Below are positions 1-8,292 of a stretch of 64,000 bases of DNA, in pieces. The notes under the pieces were generated by a model, which searched no databases, was not told the DNA's origin, and was given only the letters and a program-made list of their open reading frames with translations. Each line of letters opens with the position of its first letter. Positions within the stretch are counted from its first letter, which is position 1. Made by a program: the position numbers and the translations under genes. Source of the DNA: Yes71-27 sp040758635 (GTDB lineage: Bacteria; Bacillota; Desulfotomaculia; Desulfotomaculales; Ammonificaceae); NCBI GenBank assembly GCA_040758635.1, contig JBFLVI010000004.1, positions 1 through 64,000 on the forward strand. The letters run 5' to 3'.

Positions 1-193
1 CTTCTCTATTAACCCGTCTGGAAAGAAGGAGACTATAGTAACACGCGGCTAAAATTGCAAGCCCCAAACACCTTCGGCGCCAAGGCTTTTGGGCTACTGT
101 TTACCTATGGACTGTCGAACTCGGGTTGGGGGAAGAGTAGTGTAAGCTTAACGGGTGTTCCAGAATAATAAAACTACAAAGCAAAGGGAGGTT
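1..193. other. 5' edge, non-coding
   Basis: No convincing gene is visible here. A possible stem pairs AGCCC at 60-64 and AAA at 66-68 with TTT at 87-89 and GGGCT at 91-95, around a loop rich in C and G. It has no T tract, so it is not an obvious terminator, and it does not match a riboswitch class I can name. It may be part of the leader of the following two-gene operon. Confidence 0.25.
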
Positions 194-835
194 ATGATGA
201 GCGGTCCATTTCGCTTTTACACCCAGTACCACCTGGTCACCCTGCTGGGGGTTAAGGCCAGAAATCCGGTCGAGTTGCTGGAGGGGATCAAGACGGTGCC
301 GGCTTCTTCGATTTACTACCACACGCACCGGTTCTTGCAGCAGCACCATTACCTTTCTCCGGAACCGCCGAACGACTTTGCCTACTGGCTCACAAACATT
401 CTCAACATGAAGGAGTTGGGCGAACTGTTTGCCAGTGTGGACACGGCCGACTTCCGGAACATGGAAGAGTTGCGCGCCGAATTCGTCAGGATTCTAACCG
501 GATACCTTGCGGGAAACAAGTACGTGGTTGACTGCCCGCCGGGTCAGGAGTTTTACTTCTCCGCCTGCAGGACCTTCATCCTGCCGGTCTCGCATGCCGC
601 ACACGACCTGAAGGAATTCGCCGAGATACTGAGCAAGATTAGCATTTATTCGCTCTATTTTCATATTTTCGAGTCCCGAATGCGTCTGGCAAAAGACGAA
701 AACGACTTTGCCGCGTGGTTCAGGAGCATCGGGAAGCCCGAACTTGCAGAGGAGCTTGGACGGCTTGACCCTTACACGATAACGCTGGAGGGTCTCCGGG
801 AAAAAATTGTGGGTCTGGTGAGGAAATATGCCTAG
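194..835 (+). CDS. DUF5752 family protein
   Basis: This is a 213-residue soluble protein of unknown biochemical role. I recognise it as the DUF5752 type, which is often found beside trehalose-type glycosyltransferases. The ATG at 194 is chosen because AAAGGGAGG lies just upstream; an ATG at 197 is equally possible, and the open frame reaching back to 155 has no ribosome site. The protein is rich in aromatic residues and histidine (YYHTHRF, FYFSACRTF). Its 3' end overlaps the glycosyltransferase start by 8 bases, so the two are very likely co-translated. A role in modulating or partnering the sugar transferase is inference from context. Confidence 0.75.
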   Translation: MMSGPFRFYTQYHLVTLLGVKARNPVELLEGIKTVPASSIYYHTHRFLQQHHYLSPEPPNDFAYWLTNILNMKELGELFASVDTADFRNMEELRAEFVRILTGYLAGNKYVVDCPPGQEFYFSACRTFILPVSHAAHDLKEFAEILSKISIYSLYFHIFESRMRLAKDENDFAAWFRSIGKPELAEELGRLDPYTITLEGLREKIVGLVRKYA

Positions 836-2051
836 TATTAACGACTACGCGCCCATCGTTGGGCAAAGCCTGATTAAAGAACTGTATCTCCTGGCCGAGA
901 AGATTCCCGGCAAAAAAATCCAGAACGTGAACTCGACCTCGGTCGGCGGCGGCGTGGCGGAGATACTCACGCGGATGATCCCGCTCCTGAGGGAGCTTGG
1001 CGTGGATGCCAAATGGGACGTGATAAAGGGCAATGACAAATTCTTCAACATCACCAAAAGGATCCACAACGCGCTGCACGGTGCGAACGTCGAGATCACC
1101 CCGGAAGATTGGGACTATTTTCTGGAGGTCAACCGGAACAACGCGGCGGAAATGGATTTCTACGGCGACATCTTCTTTATCCACGACCCGCAGCCGATTG
1201 CCCTGGTGGAAAAGAAGGAGCAGGTGGGTGGAAAGTGGATCTGGAGGGGGCACGTGGATTTTACCGAGCCGCTGCCTGCAGTGATGGACTTCCTGAAGTC
1301 ATACATCGAGCGGTACGACTGTGCGGTCTTTTCGGCTCCCGCGTTCGCCAGAAACGACCTGAACATCCCGCAGGTGCTGATTTCGCCCTCGATAGACCCG
1401 TTGAGCGACAAAAACAAAGAACTGCCGAAAGGGGCGGTGGAAGAGGTTCTGGACCGGTTCGGCCTGGATAAGAGCCGGCCCATCGTCACCCAGATTTCGC
1501 GCTTCGATCACTTGAAGGACCCGCTTGGCGTTACGGAGGCCTTCAAAAAGGTAAAAAGACACGTTGACTGCCAGCTTGTCCTAGCCGGTGGCGGGGCCAC
1601 CGACGACCCCGAGGGGTTAAAGGTACTGGAGGAGGTAATGTCAGTCGCCGCGGGCGACCCGGACATCCATGTCATCTTTCTGCCGCCCGGAAGCGACATC
1701 GAGATCAATGCGCTGCAAAGGGCTTCTACCGTGGTGCTCCAAAAATCCCTGAAGGAGGGATTCGGCCTCACGGTTGCAGAGGCGCTGTGGAAGGCGAAGC
1801 CGGTGATTGCTTCGGCGGTAGGGGGAATACCGCTGCAGATAAAGCACAAGTATTCGGGGATCCTCACCTATTCGATCGACGGCACGGCGCACTATTTGAA
1901 GCAGTTGCTGCAGGAGCCGAAGTACGCGAAAGCTCTCGGCCTGAACGGCAGGGAACACGTGAAAAACAACTTCCTCATCACAAGGCACATCCGGGATTAC
2001 CTGCTGCTTTTCCTGTCGCTGTACCACGAAGGTGACGTGGTCCACCTTTAA
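828..2051 (+). CDS. treT: Trehalose synthase-like GT4 glycosyltransferase (TreT type)
   Basis: The 407-residue protein resembles the TreT trehalose glycosyltransferring synthases, which join an NDP-glucose donor to glucose. The N-terminal half contains the glycine-rich acceptor-side segment NSTSVGGGVAEIL (about residues 35-47). The C-terminal GT-B domain has QISRFDHLKDP (about 220-230) and the donor-binding stretch LKEGFGLTVAEALWKAKPV (about 307-325), with the E-x7-E pattern of GT4 enzymes. Length fits the family. It is cytoplasmic, with no signal peptide or membrane segment. It overlaps the DUF5752 gene upstream. Trehalose would serve as a compatible solute or a spore or heat protectant. Exact acceptor and donor cannot be settled from sequence, and a related GT4 trehalose phosphorylase-like activity is the main alternative. 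Confidence 0.8.
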   Translation: MPSINDYAPIVGQSLIKELYLLAEKIPGKKIQNVNSTSVGGGVAEILTRMIPLLRELGVDAKWDVIKGNDKFFNITKRIHNALHGANVEITPEDWDYFLEVNRNNAAEMDFYGDIFFIHDPQPIALVEKKEQVGGKWIWRGHVDFTEPLPAVMDFLKSYIERYDCAVFSAPAFARNDLNIPQVLISPSIDPLSDKNKELPKGAVEEVLDRFGLDKSRPIVTQISRFDHLKDPLGVTEAFKKVKRHVDCQLVLAGGGATDDPEGLKVLEEVMSVAAGDPDIHVIFLPPGSDIEINALQRASTVVLQKSLKEGFGLTVAEALWKAKPVIASAVGGIPLQIKHKYSGILTYSIDGTAHYLKQLLQEPKYAKALGLNGREHVKNNFLITRHIRDYLLLFLSLYHEGDVVHL

Positions 2052-2207
2052 GAAAGCGGGTGTCAGAAAGGCGGAAACGGTTGAACAGGAGCGGATTTTG
2101 GCCAGCAGGATTTTATCGGCCGGCGGTGTCCGGCCGGGCGGCCTCTGCGGCGGAATTTCGCGGACGGGCGGGTGCTTTCTTCAAAGCCGGGCTACCTTTG
2201 CAACCGG

Positions 2208-2537
2208 CTACATGACCAGCGCCTTGAAAAGTTCTTCCTGGCTCGTCTGAGCAGCTTCAGCTTCTTCGATCATTTCTACCATCCGCGCGCTGAGCTCGAG
2301 CAGCTTCAAAGTGGCGTGGCAGACTTCGGCCACGCCGCAGTTGTTTCTTTCCAGGACTTCGAGCAACTGCGGCATGAGGTGCTGGTCAAAACCCTCGTTG
2401 TACTCCTGCCAGGCCATCACGCGCTCGGATTCCGGCAGGTTTTCCGTGACGGCAAGATACGCCTGGATGCTGCCCTGAACCGTGAGAAACAACTGGTGGA
2501 CGAACTGGCGGGTAACCGTTCTGAATTCCTGCATCAT
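2208..2537 (-). CDS. Small hypothetical protein
   Basis: A 109-residue, acidic, predicted all-helical protein that I do not recognise. It has one Cys pair region (NNCGVAEVCHATLKLLEL, residues about 65-82) and no membrane segment or signal peptide. The start at 2537 (or the adjacent ATG at 2534) is well supported by GGGGAGGGG a few bases upstream on the minus strand. It converges on the treT gene. A short GC hairpin with only three T residues lies after its stop, around 2184-2212. It stands alone, with no operon partner to suggest a function. Confidence 0.6.
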   Translation of the reverse strand: MMQEFRTVTRQFVHQLFLTVQGSIQAYLAVTENLPESERVMAWQEYNEGFDQHLMPQLLEVLERNNCGVAEVCHATLKLLELSARMVEMIEEAEAAQTSQEELFKALVM

Positions 2538-2689
2538 TTCCGGCCCCTCCCCTTTTCGTTTTGACGGTCTCCTATATACCTTATCGGCCGAGCGGCAGCT
2601 GCTCTTTACCAGGTACTTCCTGTTGCTTGCGGGCCGGGCCTACCAAAATCTCTGTACCGGAGGTTGTTTCGCTCTTCTTTTAAGAGAAT

Positions 2690-2716
2690 AAAAAAACCGG
2701 GGTGGTCTCCCCGGTT
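2690..2716 (-). terminator. Rho-independent terminator of the HEAT-repeat gene
   Basis: On the minus strand AACCGGGG pairs with CCCCGGTT around a 6-base loop, followed by seven T residues. It lies 35 bases after the stop codon of the HEAT-repeat gene. Confidence 0.85.
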
Positions 2717-2750
2717 AGTTCTGTCGCCCACGACTTGGCCGGTATGTTTC

Positions 2751-3293
2751 TTAAGAGGCGGATACCTTTTCCGCGATGGCCTGCAGGACAGGCTTCGCCA
2801 CCTGGGAGTCTTCGAAGTTCGACAGGGCGTGAGCAATGGTGACCTGGGCGTGCCGCACACTCCAGTGTTCGTCTTTCATGGCGCGGACCATAGGTTTGAT
2901 CGCTTTGGGGTCGCCGAACTTCCCGAGCCCCTCCGCTGCGTAGTGGCGTACCAGCCAGTATTCATCGTGCAGCGCCTCGATTAGAGAGTCCACTGCTTTG
3001 GCATCGCCTATTTGATTGAGGGACCTTGCCGCGCGCCAGCGGACTTCTCCCGACGGGTCCTTCAGGGCTTCGATTAACGCATCCACTGCTTTGGCGTCGC
3101 CGATCTTCCCGAGCGCCTCCGCCGCCCTTTCACGTACGTCGTCGTCTGCATCTTTCAGGGCTTCAATCAGCGGGTCAACCGCCTTGGCGTCACCGATATT
3201 TCCGAGCATTGCAGCGGCGATCGCCCTGGTTTGCCAATCCTCACCCTTATTCCGCAAGGTTTTGATCAACCCCTCCACCTCTTTGGACGCCAT
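2751..3293 (-). CDS. HEAT-repeat (PBS lyase-type) scaffold protein
   Basis: The 180-residue protein consists almost entirely of about five tandem 31-residue HEAT / PBS-lyase repeats, each carrying a near-identical GDAKAVDxLIEALKD signature, which would fold into a short alpha-solenoid. Such proteins bind partner proteins; nothing here identifies the partner. The ATG at 3293 is preferred over the GTG at 3314 because AGGAGGGGG sits at the right distance from 3293 and overlaps the other start. It has its own promoter-like sequence and a strong terminator, so it is probably a single-gene transcript. The repeats are similar enough at DNA level to allow repeat-number change by slippage or recombination. 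Confidence 0.85.
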   Translation of the reverse strand: MASKEVEGLIKTLRNKGEDWQTRAIAAAMLGNIGDAKAVDPLIEALKDADDDVRERAAEALGKIGDAKAVDALIEALKDPSGEVRWRAARSLNQIGDAKAVDSLIEALHDEYWLVRHYAAEGLGKFGDPKAIKPMVRAMKDEHWSVRHAQVTIAHALSNFEDSQVAKPVLQAIAEKVSAS

Positions 3294-3354
3294 TTCTTCT
3301 TTCCCCCTCCTCACAAATTTTTGTTCCCGGACCGTCTAAATCTTTGTTAGCTAA

Positions 3355-3384
3355 ATTATAATGCGGCACCCGGTTGAAATTCAA
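3355..3384 (-). promoter_or_regulatory. Putative sigma-A promoter for HEAT-repeat gene
   Basis: On the minus strand a perfect TATAAT (3355-3360) lies 18 bases after TTGAAT (3379-3384). It is about 60 bases upstream of the ATG at 3293. Confidence 0.5.
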
Positions 3385-3529
3385 TGAAAAAATGAATTTA
3401 ATTCGCCAGGTCCTTTCCATTTCCATCGGCCGGAGTACAATAGTAAGGAAAGGCATCTGCCGGAGCACGACCGCTTTCGATTTTGCGGGGAGGTGTTGAG
3501 CCATCGGGCTTTCGCCGCGCCTGGAGGCG

Positions 3530-4192
3530 GTGGCGGGACTGGTGCCGCCCACGGAATGCCTGGCGGATATCGGTACGGACCACGCCCTTTTGCCCATTCA
3601 CCTGGTGAAACACGGGGTCGTCTCCCGGGTGATCGCGGTGGAAAAAGCGGTAGGGCCCGCCGCGGCGGCGCGGCGGGCGGTAGCCGCCGCGGGGCTGGAG
3701 GACCGAATCGAGGTGCGCCGGGGAGAAGGCCTGGGGCCGCTCGCGGCCGGGGAAGCCGGGGCAATCGTCCTTGCCGGTATGGGCGGGCAGACGATTGCCG
3801 ACATCCTGGCGGCCGGGACGGCCGTGGCCCGGGCGGCGGGGCTGATTGTGGTTCAGCCGATGAACCGGATTGCGTTTCTGAGGCGGTGGCTGGTGCAGAA
3901 CGGGTGGGTCATAAGGGCCGAGGCGCTGGCAGCGGAAAAAGGGCGGCTTTACCAAGTGGTGGCGGCGGCACCGGGTTCGAGCCGGAAGCAACTAAACTGG
4001 CTGGAAGAAGAGCTGGGGCCGTGCCTCTTGGCTTCGAGGCCGCCGTTTTTCAAGGAGTTGGTCGGAAAGGTGCTCCGCCGGTATGAGCAGGAGTTCACCG
4101 GTCTCGCTGGAGCCCGGGAGGGCGGGGCGGCTGACCGCCGGGCGGAGCTGGCACAGCGCCTGGAAGAGCTGCGCGGTCTTTTAAAGCGATAA
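3530..4192 (+). CDS. trmK: tRNA (adenine(22)-N1)-methyltransferase
   Basis: SAM-dependent Rossmann methyltransferase that methylates N1 of A22 in tRNA, with the family motifs ADIGTDHALLPIHL (about residues 12-25), IVLAGMGGQTI and QPMN (the catalytic NPPY-like position). The coordinates begin at the first ordinary start codon, GTG 3530. However, the family N-terminus LSPRLxAVAxLVPP continues upstream in frame to a TGA at 3497-3499. The only candidate starts in that extension are CTG at 3521 and ATC at 3503, and the GGGGAGG ribosome site at 3486-3492 is spaced for 3503. So the true protein is probably nine residues longer, with a non-standard start, or there is a base error here. The next feature is rnpB, so two tRNA-processing functions are adjacent. 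Confidence 0.85.
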   Translation: MAGLVPPTECLADIGTDHALLPIHLVKHGVVSRVIAVEKAVGPAAAARRAVAAAGLEDRIEVRRGEGLGPLAAGEAGAIVLAGMGGQTIADILAAGTAVARAAGLIVVQPMNRIAFLRRWLVQNGWVIRAEALAAEKGRLYQVVAAAPGSSRKQLNWLEEELGPCLLASRPPFFKELVGKVLRRYEQEFTGLAGAREGGAADRRAELAQRLEELRGLLKR

Positions 4193-4227
4193 GCCCGGAG
4201 GGCCCCGACCTTGTTGTGGGGGTATGG

Positions 4228-4256
4228 TTTGCGTCCGGATGGAAATGTGTTATACT
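4228..4256 (+). promoter_or_regulatory. rnpB promoter
   Basis: TATACT at 4251-4256 is preceded by a weak -35 (TTTGCG, 4228-4233) at 17-base spacing. The RNA 5' end predicted from helix P1 (4264) is eight bases after the -10 box, the expected distance. Confidence 0.65.
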
Positions 4257-4263
4257 GTTAAGT

Positions 4264-4723
4264 GGTGAGTAGACCAGGTGGTCGCGGGTGCAGCCGTGTG
4301 AAAGGTTGTGCCTGAGGAAAGTCCGAGCTCCGCAGGGCAGGGTGCTGGGTAACACCCAGCGGGGGCGACCCCAGGGAAAGTGCCACAGAAATGTAAACCG
4401 CCATTTCGAGAGGTGGGAGGTGAGAGGTTAGAGGTGGGAAACAGAAGAAGAAATTCGGCTTTGCCGAATTTCCACCGTTGAAATCTCACTTCCAACTTCC
4501 CACATCTCACCTCTCAAGTGGTAAGGGTGCAACGGTGCGGTAAGAGCGCACCAGCGGCCGGGCGACCGGCCGGCTAGGTAAACCCCACCCGGAGCAAGAC
4601 CGTGTAGGGGGACGATGAGGTGGCCCGCCTTGTCCCCGGGTAGGTCGCTTGAGGTGCCCGGGCAACCGGCACCCCAGATAAATGATCACCCACGACAGAA
4701 CTCGGCTTACAGGTTTACTCACC
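4264..4723 (+). ncRNA. rnpB: RNase P RNA, bacterial class A, with extended P12
   Basis: Catalytic RNA of RNase P, which removes tRNA 5' leaders. Diagnostic segments are visible: GAGGAAAGTCCGAGCTCC near the 5' end, GGTGCGGTAAGAGCGCACCAG in the middle, and ATAAATGATCACCC-ACGACAGAA near the 3' end. The ends pair exactly as helix P1 (GGTGAGT at 4264 with ACTCACC at 4717). The usual short P12 between AAACCGCC and GGTAAGGGTG is replaced by a 108-bp dispersed element that should fold as one long hairpin. At about 460 nt it is longer than usual because of this. The 3' end and terminator recur at 21.66 kb. Confidence 0.97.
4408..4515. repeat. Heptad-palindrome element inside rnpB P12
   Basis: Left arm of 7-mers (GAGAGGT, GGGAGGT, GAGAGGT, TAGAGGT) and a complementary right arm ending CTCACCTCTC flank the palindrome AAATTCGGC-TTT-GCCGAATTT (4451-4471). 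The arms can pair over about 30 bases with G-U wobbles, so the RNA keeps a P12-like helix. Confidence 0.85.
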
Positions 4724-4776
4724 CGCGCCAAACTGCGCCGTAACCGCGGTTTGGCTTTTGTTTTTGGCCCTCGGAG
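4698..4776 (+). repeat. Left direct repeat (putative att site) at rnpB 3' end
   Basis: Seventy-nine bases covering the last 26 bases of rnpB, its terminator and flank. They match 21656-21734 in the same orientation with three mismatches. Confidence 0.85.
4727..4765 (+). terminator. rnpB terminator
   Basis: GCCAAAC pairs with GTTTGGC, with an inner GCG/CGC pairing, followed by TTTTGTTTTT. The same hairpin is part of the right-hand island repeat. Confidence 0.9.
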
Positions 4777-4906
4777 AAGGGTTACGGCGGAGTCTGCACC
4801 TCAAGGGATGCACAGGAGTTACATTATCGTCCTGGGACGTTCTTCAGGCTATGATACAAGCTCCCTTTCAGGCCGAAGTCGAGTGTCCGGGGGCAGGCGA
4901 GGTTTT

Positions 4907-6367
4907 TCAACCGTCTCTCAGACGCTTAAGCCGGCAGTAAAGGGAGCGGCGGGAAATACCGAGATACTTGGCCGTTTCTGTTTTGTTGCCGCGATGCAAC
5001 TGCAGCGCCTTGCGGATAATATTGTTGGTGTACTCTTCGATTGGCAGGCTGCCGGGAGGAAGAGAGAAGTCTTTATAATCTATCATACCGGCACTCGTGG
5101 TTTCTGTCAGGGCAATGTTTGCCCTATCTTTTTGCAGGATACCCAGGTGGGAGGGTTTTACCTCGCTGTCGTCCCACATCAGCACCACCCACTCCATAAC
5201 GTTTTTTAACTCCCGGACATTGCCCGGCCACTGGTAGGATAACAGCATACTGGCCGCTTCCTGGCTTATCGTCTTAAAACTTTTCCTTTTCTCCCGGGCA
5301 AGCTCGTCCAAGAAGATGCCGGCCAAAGGAAGTATCTCCTCCGGGCGTTGCCTGAGAGGCGGCAGGTAGATACGCGCCACGTTCAGGCGGTAGTACAGGT
5401 CTTGCCGAAAAGCCCCTTCAGCCACCTTTTTCTCTACATCCGCATTGGTGGCACAAATAATGCGGACGTCGGTTTTTACTTTTTTCAAACCGCCGACCCG
5501 GTAAAACTCTCTTTCCTCGATAACGCGCAGTAATTTGGCCTGCAGATCAACCGGTATCTCTGTTATTTCGTCAAGAAAGAGGGTGCCTCCCTCTGCCAAA
5601 TCCAGCTTCCCCTTTTTACCTTTGGGAAGCCCGCCGGTAAAGGCGCCGGCCTCGTAGCCGAAGAGCTCGCTTTCAAATATGCTCGGCGCAAGCGCGGCGC
5701 AGTTAAGGTCAACGAAAGGAGCAGTGACGTCGCCCTCGCCGTAGTGGATATACCTGGCGACCACCTCTTTGCCGGTACCCGTTTCGCCCTCGATCAAGAC
5801 GGGAATAGAACGGTCGGCATGCAGTTTTTGCGCCTGCTGAAAGATCTTCTTCATCGCTTCTGAAAAAACCCCGATGCGGCCAAGACCTACGGTCTGGCAG
5901 TAGGCTTTCTTAAGGCATGATAACTCCTGCCTGGTTTCCTCGGTAGCTGCCTTGACTGCCTCCGTGAACTTCTTGCTTAAAAGCTCATTCTCTCTTCTTA
6001 AAGCCTGGTGCTCAGCCACCCGTTCGGTCACCCTGACCAGCTCCTCGATATTGAGCGGCTTGAGCAAATAATCGTAGGCCCCGGCGCGCAGGGCTTCAAT
6101 GGCCGTCTGCATATCACCATAACCGGTGCAAAGGATTATGTCCGCGTCTTGCCCGCCCGGCAAACCGCGAATTTTGCGCAGCAACTCGATACCCGACATT
6201 TTGGGCATCCTGATATCACTGAGCACCAGGTGAAACTCCTGAGAGGAAAACATTTCCAGGGCTTCAGACCCGTCGGTGCATTCGACCACCTGGTGGCCGA
6301 GTTCTCTCAAAAAGTTTGCCAGACATATCCTGCTTTCGCGCTCGTCGTCGACAAGCAGAATATTCAC
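4907..6367 (-). CDS. Sigma-54-dependent response regulator (NtrC family)
   Basis: A 486-residue protein with three domains. The receiver (1-118) has D7/D8, phospho-acceptor D51, T81 and K103. The AAA+ domain (about 165-390) has Walker A GETGTGKE at 194-201 and Walker B LFLDEI. A Fis-type helix-turn-helix is at the C-terminus (TETAKYLGISRRSLYCRLKRL). It should activate sigma-54 promoters when phosphorylated. The sigma-54 contact loop reads GAFTGG instead of the usual GAFTGA. The start is GTG at 6367 with an AGAGGTGATC ribosome site. It follows the hybrid kinase gene by 6 bases, so kinase and regulator form an operon and are probable partners. Its target promoters are not evident. Confidence 0.9.
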   Translation of the reverse strand: MNILLVDDERESRICLANFLRELGHQVVECTDGSEALEMFSSQEFHLVLSDIRMPKMSGIELLRKIRGLPGGQDADIILCTGYGDMQTAIEALRAGAYDYLLKPLNIEELVRVTERVAEHQALRRENELLSKKFTEAVKAATEETRQELSCLKKAYCQTVGLGRIGVFSEAMKKIFQQAQKLHADRSIPVLIEGETGTGKEVVARYIHYGEGDVTAPFVDLNCAALAPSIFESELFGYEAGAFTGGLPKGKKGKLDLAEGGTLFLDEITEIPVDLQAKLLRVIEEREFYRVGGLKKVKTDVRIICATNADVEKKVAEGAFRQDLYYRLNVARIYLPPLRQRPEEILPLAGIFLDELAREKRKSFKTISQEAASMLLSYQWPGNVRELKNVMEWVVLMWDDSEVKPSHLGILQKDRANIALTETTSAGMIDYKDFSLPPGSLPIEEYTNNIIRKALQLHRGNKTETAKYLGISRRSLYCRLKRLRDG

Positions 6368-6373
6368 CGGGGA

Positions 6374-8292
6374 TCACCTCTTGTTAGCCCCGTTTTCTAT
6401 CGCCGGTAATTCCACCCTGAAGGTTGCCCCGCCGTTCTCATTGTTAAATACTTCAATCTGCCCGTTATAGCCGGTGATAACGGATTGCACAATCGCGAGA
6501 CCCAGTCCCATTCCCATTCCTTTCCCTGTCTTTTTGGTGCTGAAAAACGGCTCGAATATCCTCTCCTTGAGCTCGTCACTGATACCGGAGCCGTTATCGG
6601 CAATTTCCAAAATTACCCCCCCCCCCCCCCCCCAAATTTTCCCAGCCGGGTAACGCAAGATATTTCTTTTTCGGTGCGGCTTACCGTGTCCAAGGCCTGC
6701 ATCGCATTGACCAGAAGGTTGATCACCACCTCCTCCAGCCTGTTGGCATTGCCGAGCACTTTCGGCAAGTCGTCCGCCAGTGCTTTTTTGACTACGATCC
6801 CGTGGGCTGACAGTTGGCGACCGAGTATGCTCAGCGCTCCGTTGACCGCATCGTTTAAGTTACAGGGCGCGAGTTCCGCAGCATGCCGTCCAACGGTAGC
6901 AAAAGAACGCACATGCTTGATGATCTCGTCAATCCGCCCGGCCTGGGCTGAGATTCTTTTTAGACTTTCAATGACCTTAGCCGGTTCCAGGCGATGGCCC
7001 TTACTGTGCCAGTAAAGCAGTCCGTCGGCCAGCACTTTAATCGCGTTCAGCGGCTGGTTGATTTCGTGGGCAATACCGGCAGACATGGCGCTCAGAGAAG
7101 CCAGTCTTTGTAGGCGCACCGTTTGTTCCTGAACCCGCTGCCGCTCCTCCTGCAGTCTTACCCGTTCGGTGACGTCAAAAAAAACCATGACGTACTGTGT
7201 CCCCCGACCCTGCTCGTCCTTGATCACGTTCACAGACGCCCATGCGGGATACATCTCGCCGTTCTTGCGCCAGGCACGGATTTCTCCCTGCCACTGGCCG
7301 GTTTCGCGCAAGGATGCCCATACATTTTGATAGCGTTCGTCTCCAGGCTGTCCTGATTCAAACAGGCGCGGATTTTTGCCGACTACTTCTTCTTCGCTGT
7401 ACCCCGTTATTGTGGTGAAAGCAGGGTTTACCGACTGGATGGTACCCTCTGTATCCGTAACCATAATTCCTTCAGCAACGCTTTCAAACACTTTAGCTGC
7501 CAGGCGGAGCTTCTCCTCAGCCTGCTTCCGTTCGGTAATGTCACGCACAGTAATCAGCCGCTGCTCGCCGGTGTAAAACCCGCTGATCGTAACCTCTAAG
7601 GGGATAGCGGAACCGTCCTTCCGCCGTCCGCTAATTTCCCGGCTAACGCTCTTGACCTTTTTTTGCGCGGCGTCCTGGCCGGCGGGGAGGTGACCGTCCC
7701 GCTGGCGATAGGCGCCCGGCATCAGCTCTTTAACGTGTTTCCCGATTGCCTCCTCGGCGGTGTAGCCAAAGATGCGCTCGGCAGCAGGGTTGAATGACTG
7801 GATCAGGCCGTTGTCGTTAACCGTGATTATTCCGTCGAGCGCACTGCTGATCACAGACTGGGCGCCCGCCTCGCTTTGCTCCAACAACACCTCGGTCTGC
7901 TTGGCACGCAGCAAGCGACGCACGCGGTGGCGCAGCGCCTCCAGGTGGATGGGCTTGGTGATGAAGTCAGCAGCGCCGGACTTGAAAGCAAGATCCACCA
8001 ATTTTTCGTCCTCAAGGGCGGTAATTATCAGAACCGGCGTGCGGCTGCCGCCGGGGAGCTCCCGCAGCCGGGAACAGGCGGTAAGACCGTCCATCACCGG
8101 CATCACGGCATCCATCAATACGATATCCGGCTGCAGGCGCTCATACTCAGACAGGGCCCGCGCGCCGTCTTTGGCCTCGATCACCGTGTACCCGTCGGCT
8201 TCGAGCGCATAGCGGAGCATGAGCCGCACAGTCCGGTCGTCGTCCACTACAAGGATCAAGGGTTTATCCGGTTCACGAACTCTTCTTCTCAT
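6374..8292 (-). CDS. Hybrid sensor histidine kinase interrupted by an 18-G tract
   Basis: The frame starting at ATG 8292 (GGGGAAGAGG upstream; ATGA overlap with the preceding gene) encodes an N-terminal receiver with phospho-Asp 61. Two PAS domains follow (about 135-255 and 260-378), then a HisKA domain with H409 (AHEINQPLN) and the N-box (VINLLVNAMQAL). It ends after 559 residues as six GGG codons and a TAA. The rest of the ATPase domain, with G1 DNGSG, FEPFFSTK and GLGLAI, is in another frame down to 6374. The break is exactly at the G18 run (6616-6633). A run of 16 or 19 G would restore one protein. So the gene is phase-variable, broken, or affected by a sequencing error in the homopolymer. 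It is soluble, with no membrane segment. Confidence 0.85.
6616..6633. repeat. Poly-C/G homopolymer (18 nt) in kinase gene
   Basis: Eighteen consecutive C on the plus strand (G in the sense strand of the kinase gene). It lies between the codons for the N-box and G1 box. Length modulo 3 decides whether the ATPase domain is joined to the sensor half. Confidence 0.9.

Noticed and set aside
1..193. c-di-GMP (GEMM) riboswitch before the DUF5752 gene
   Set aside because: A possible stem exists, but the conserved GEMM core and tetraloop receptor sequences are absent.
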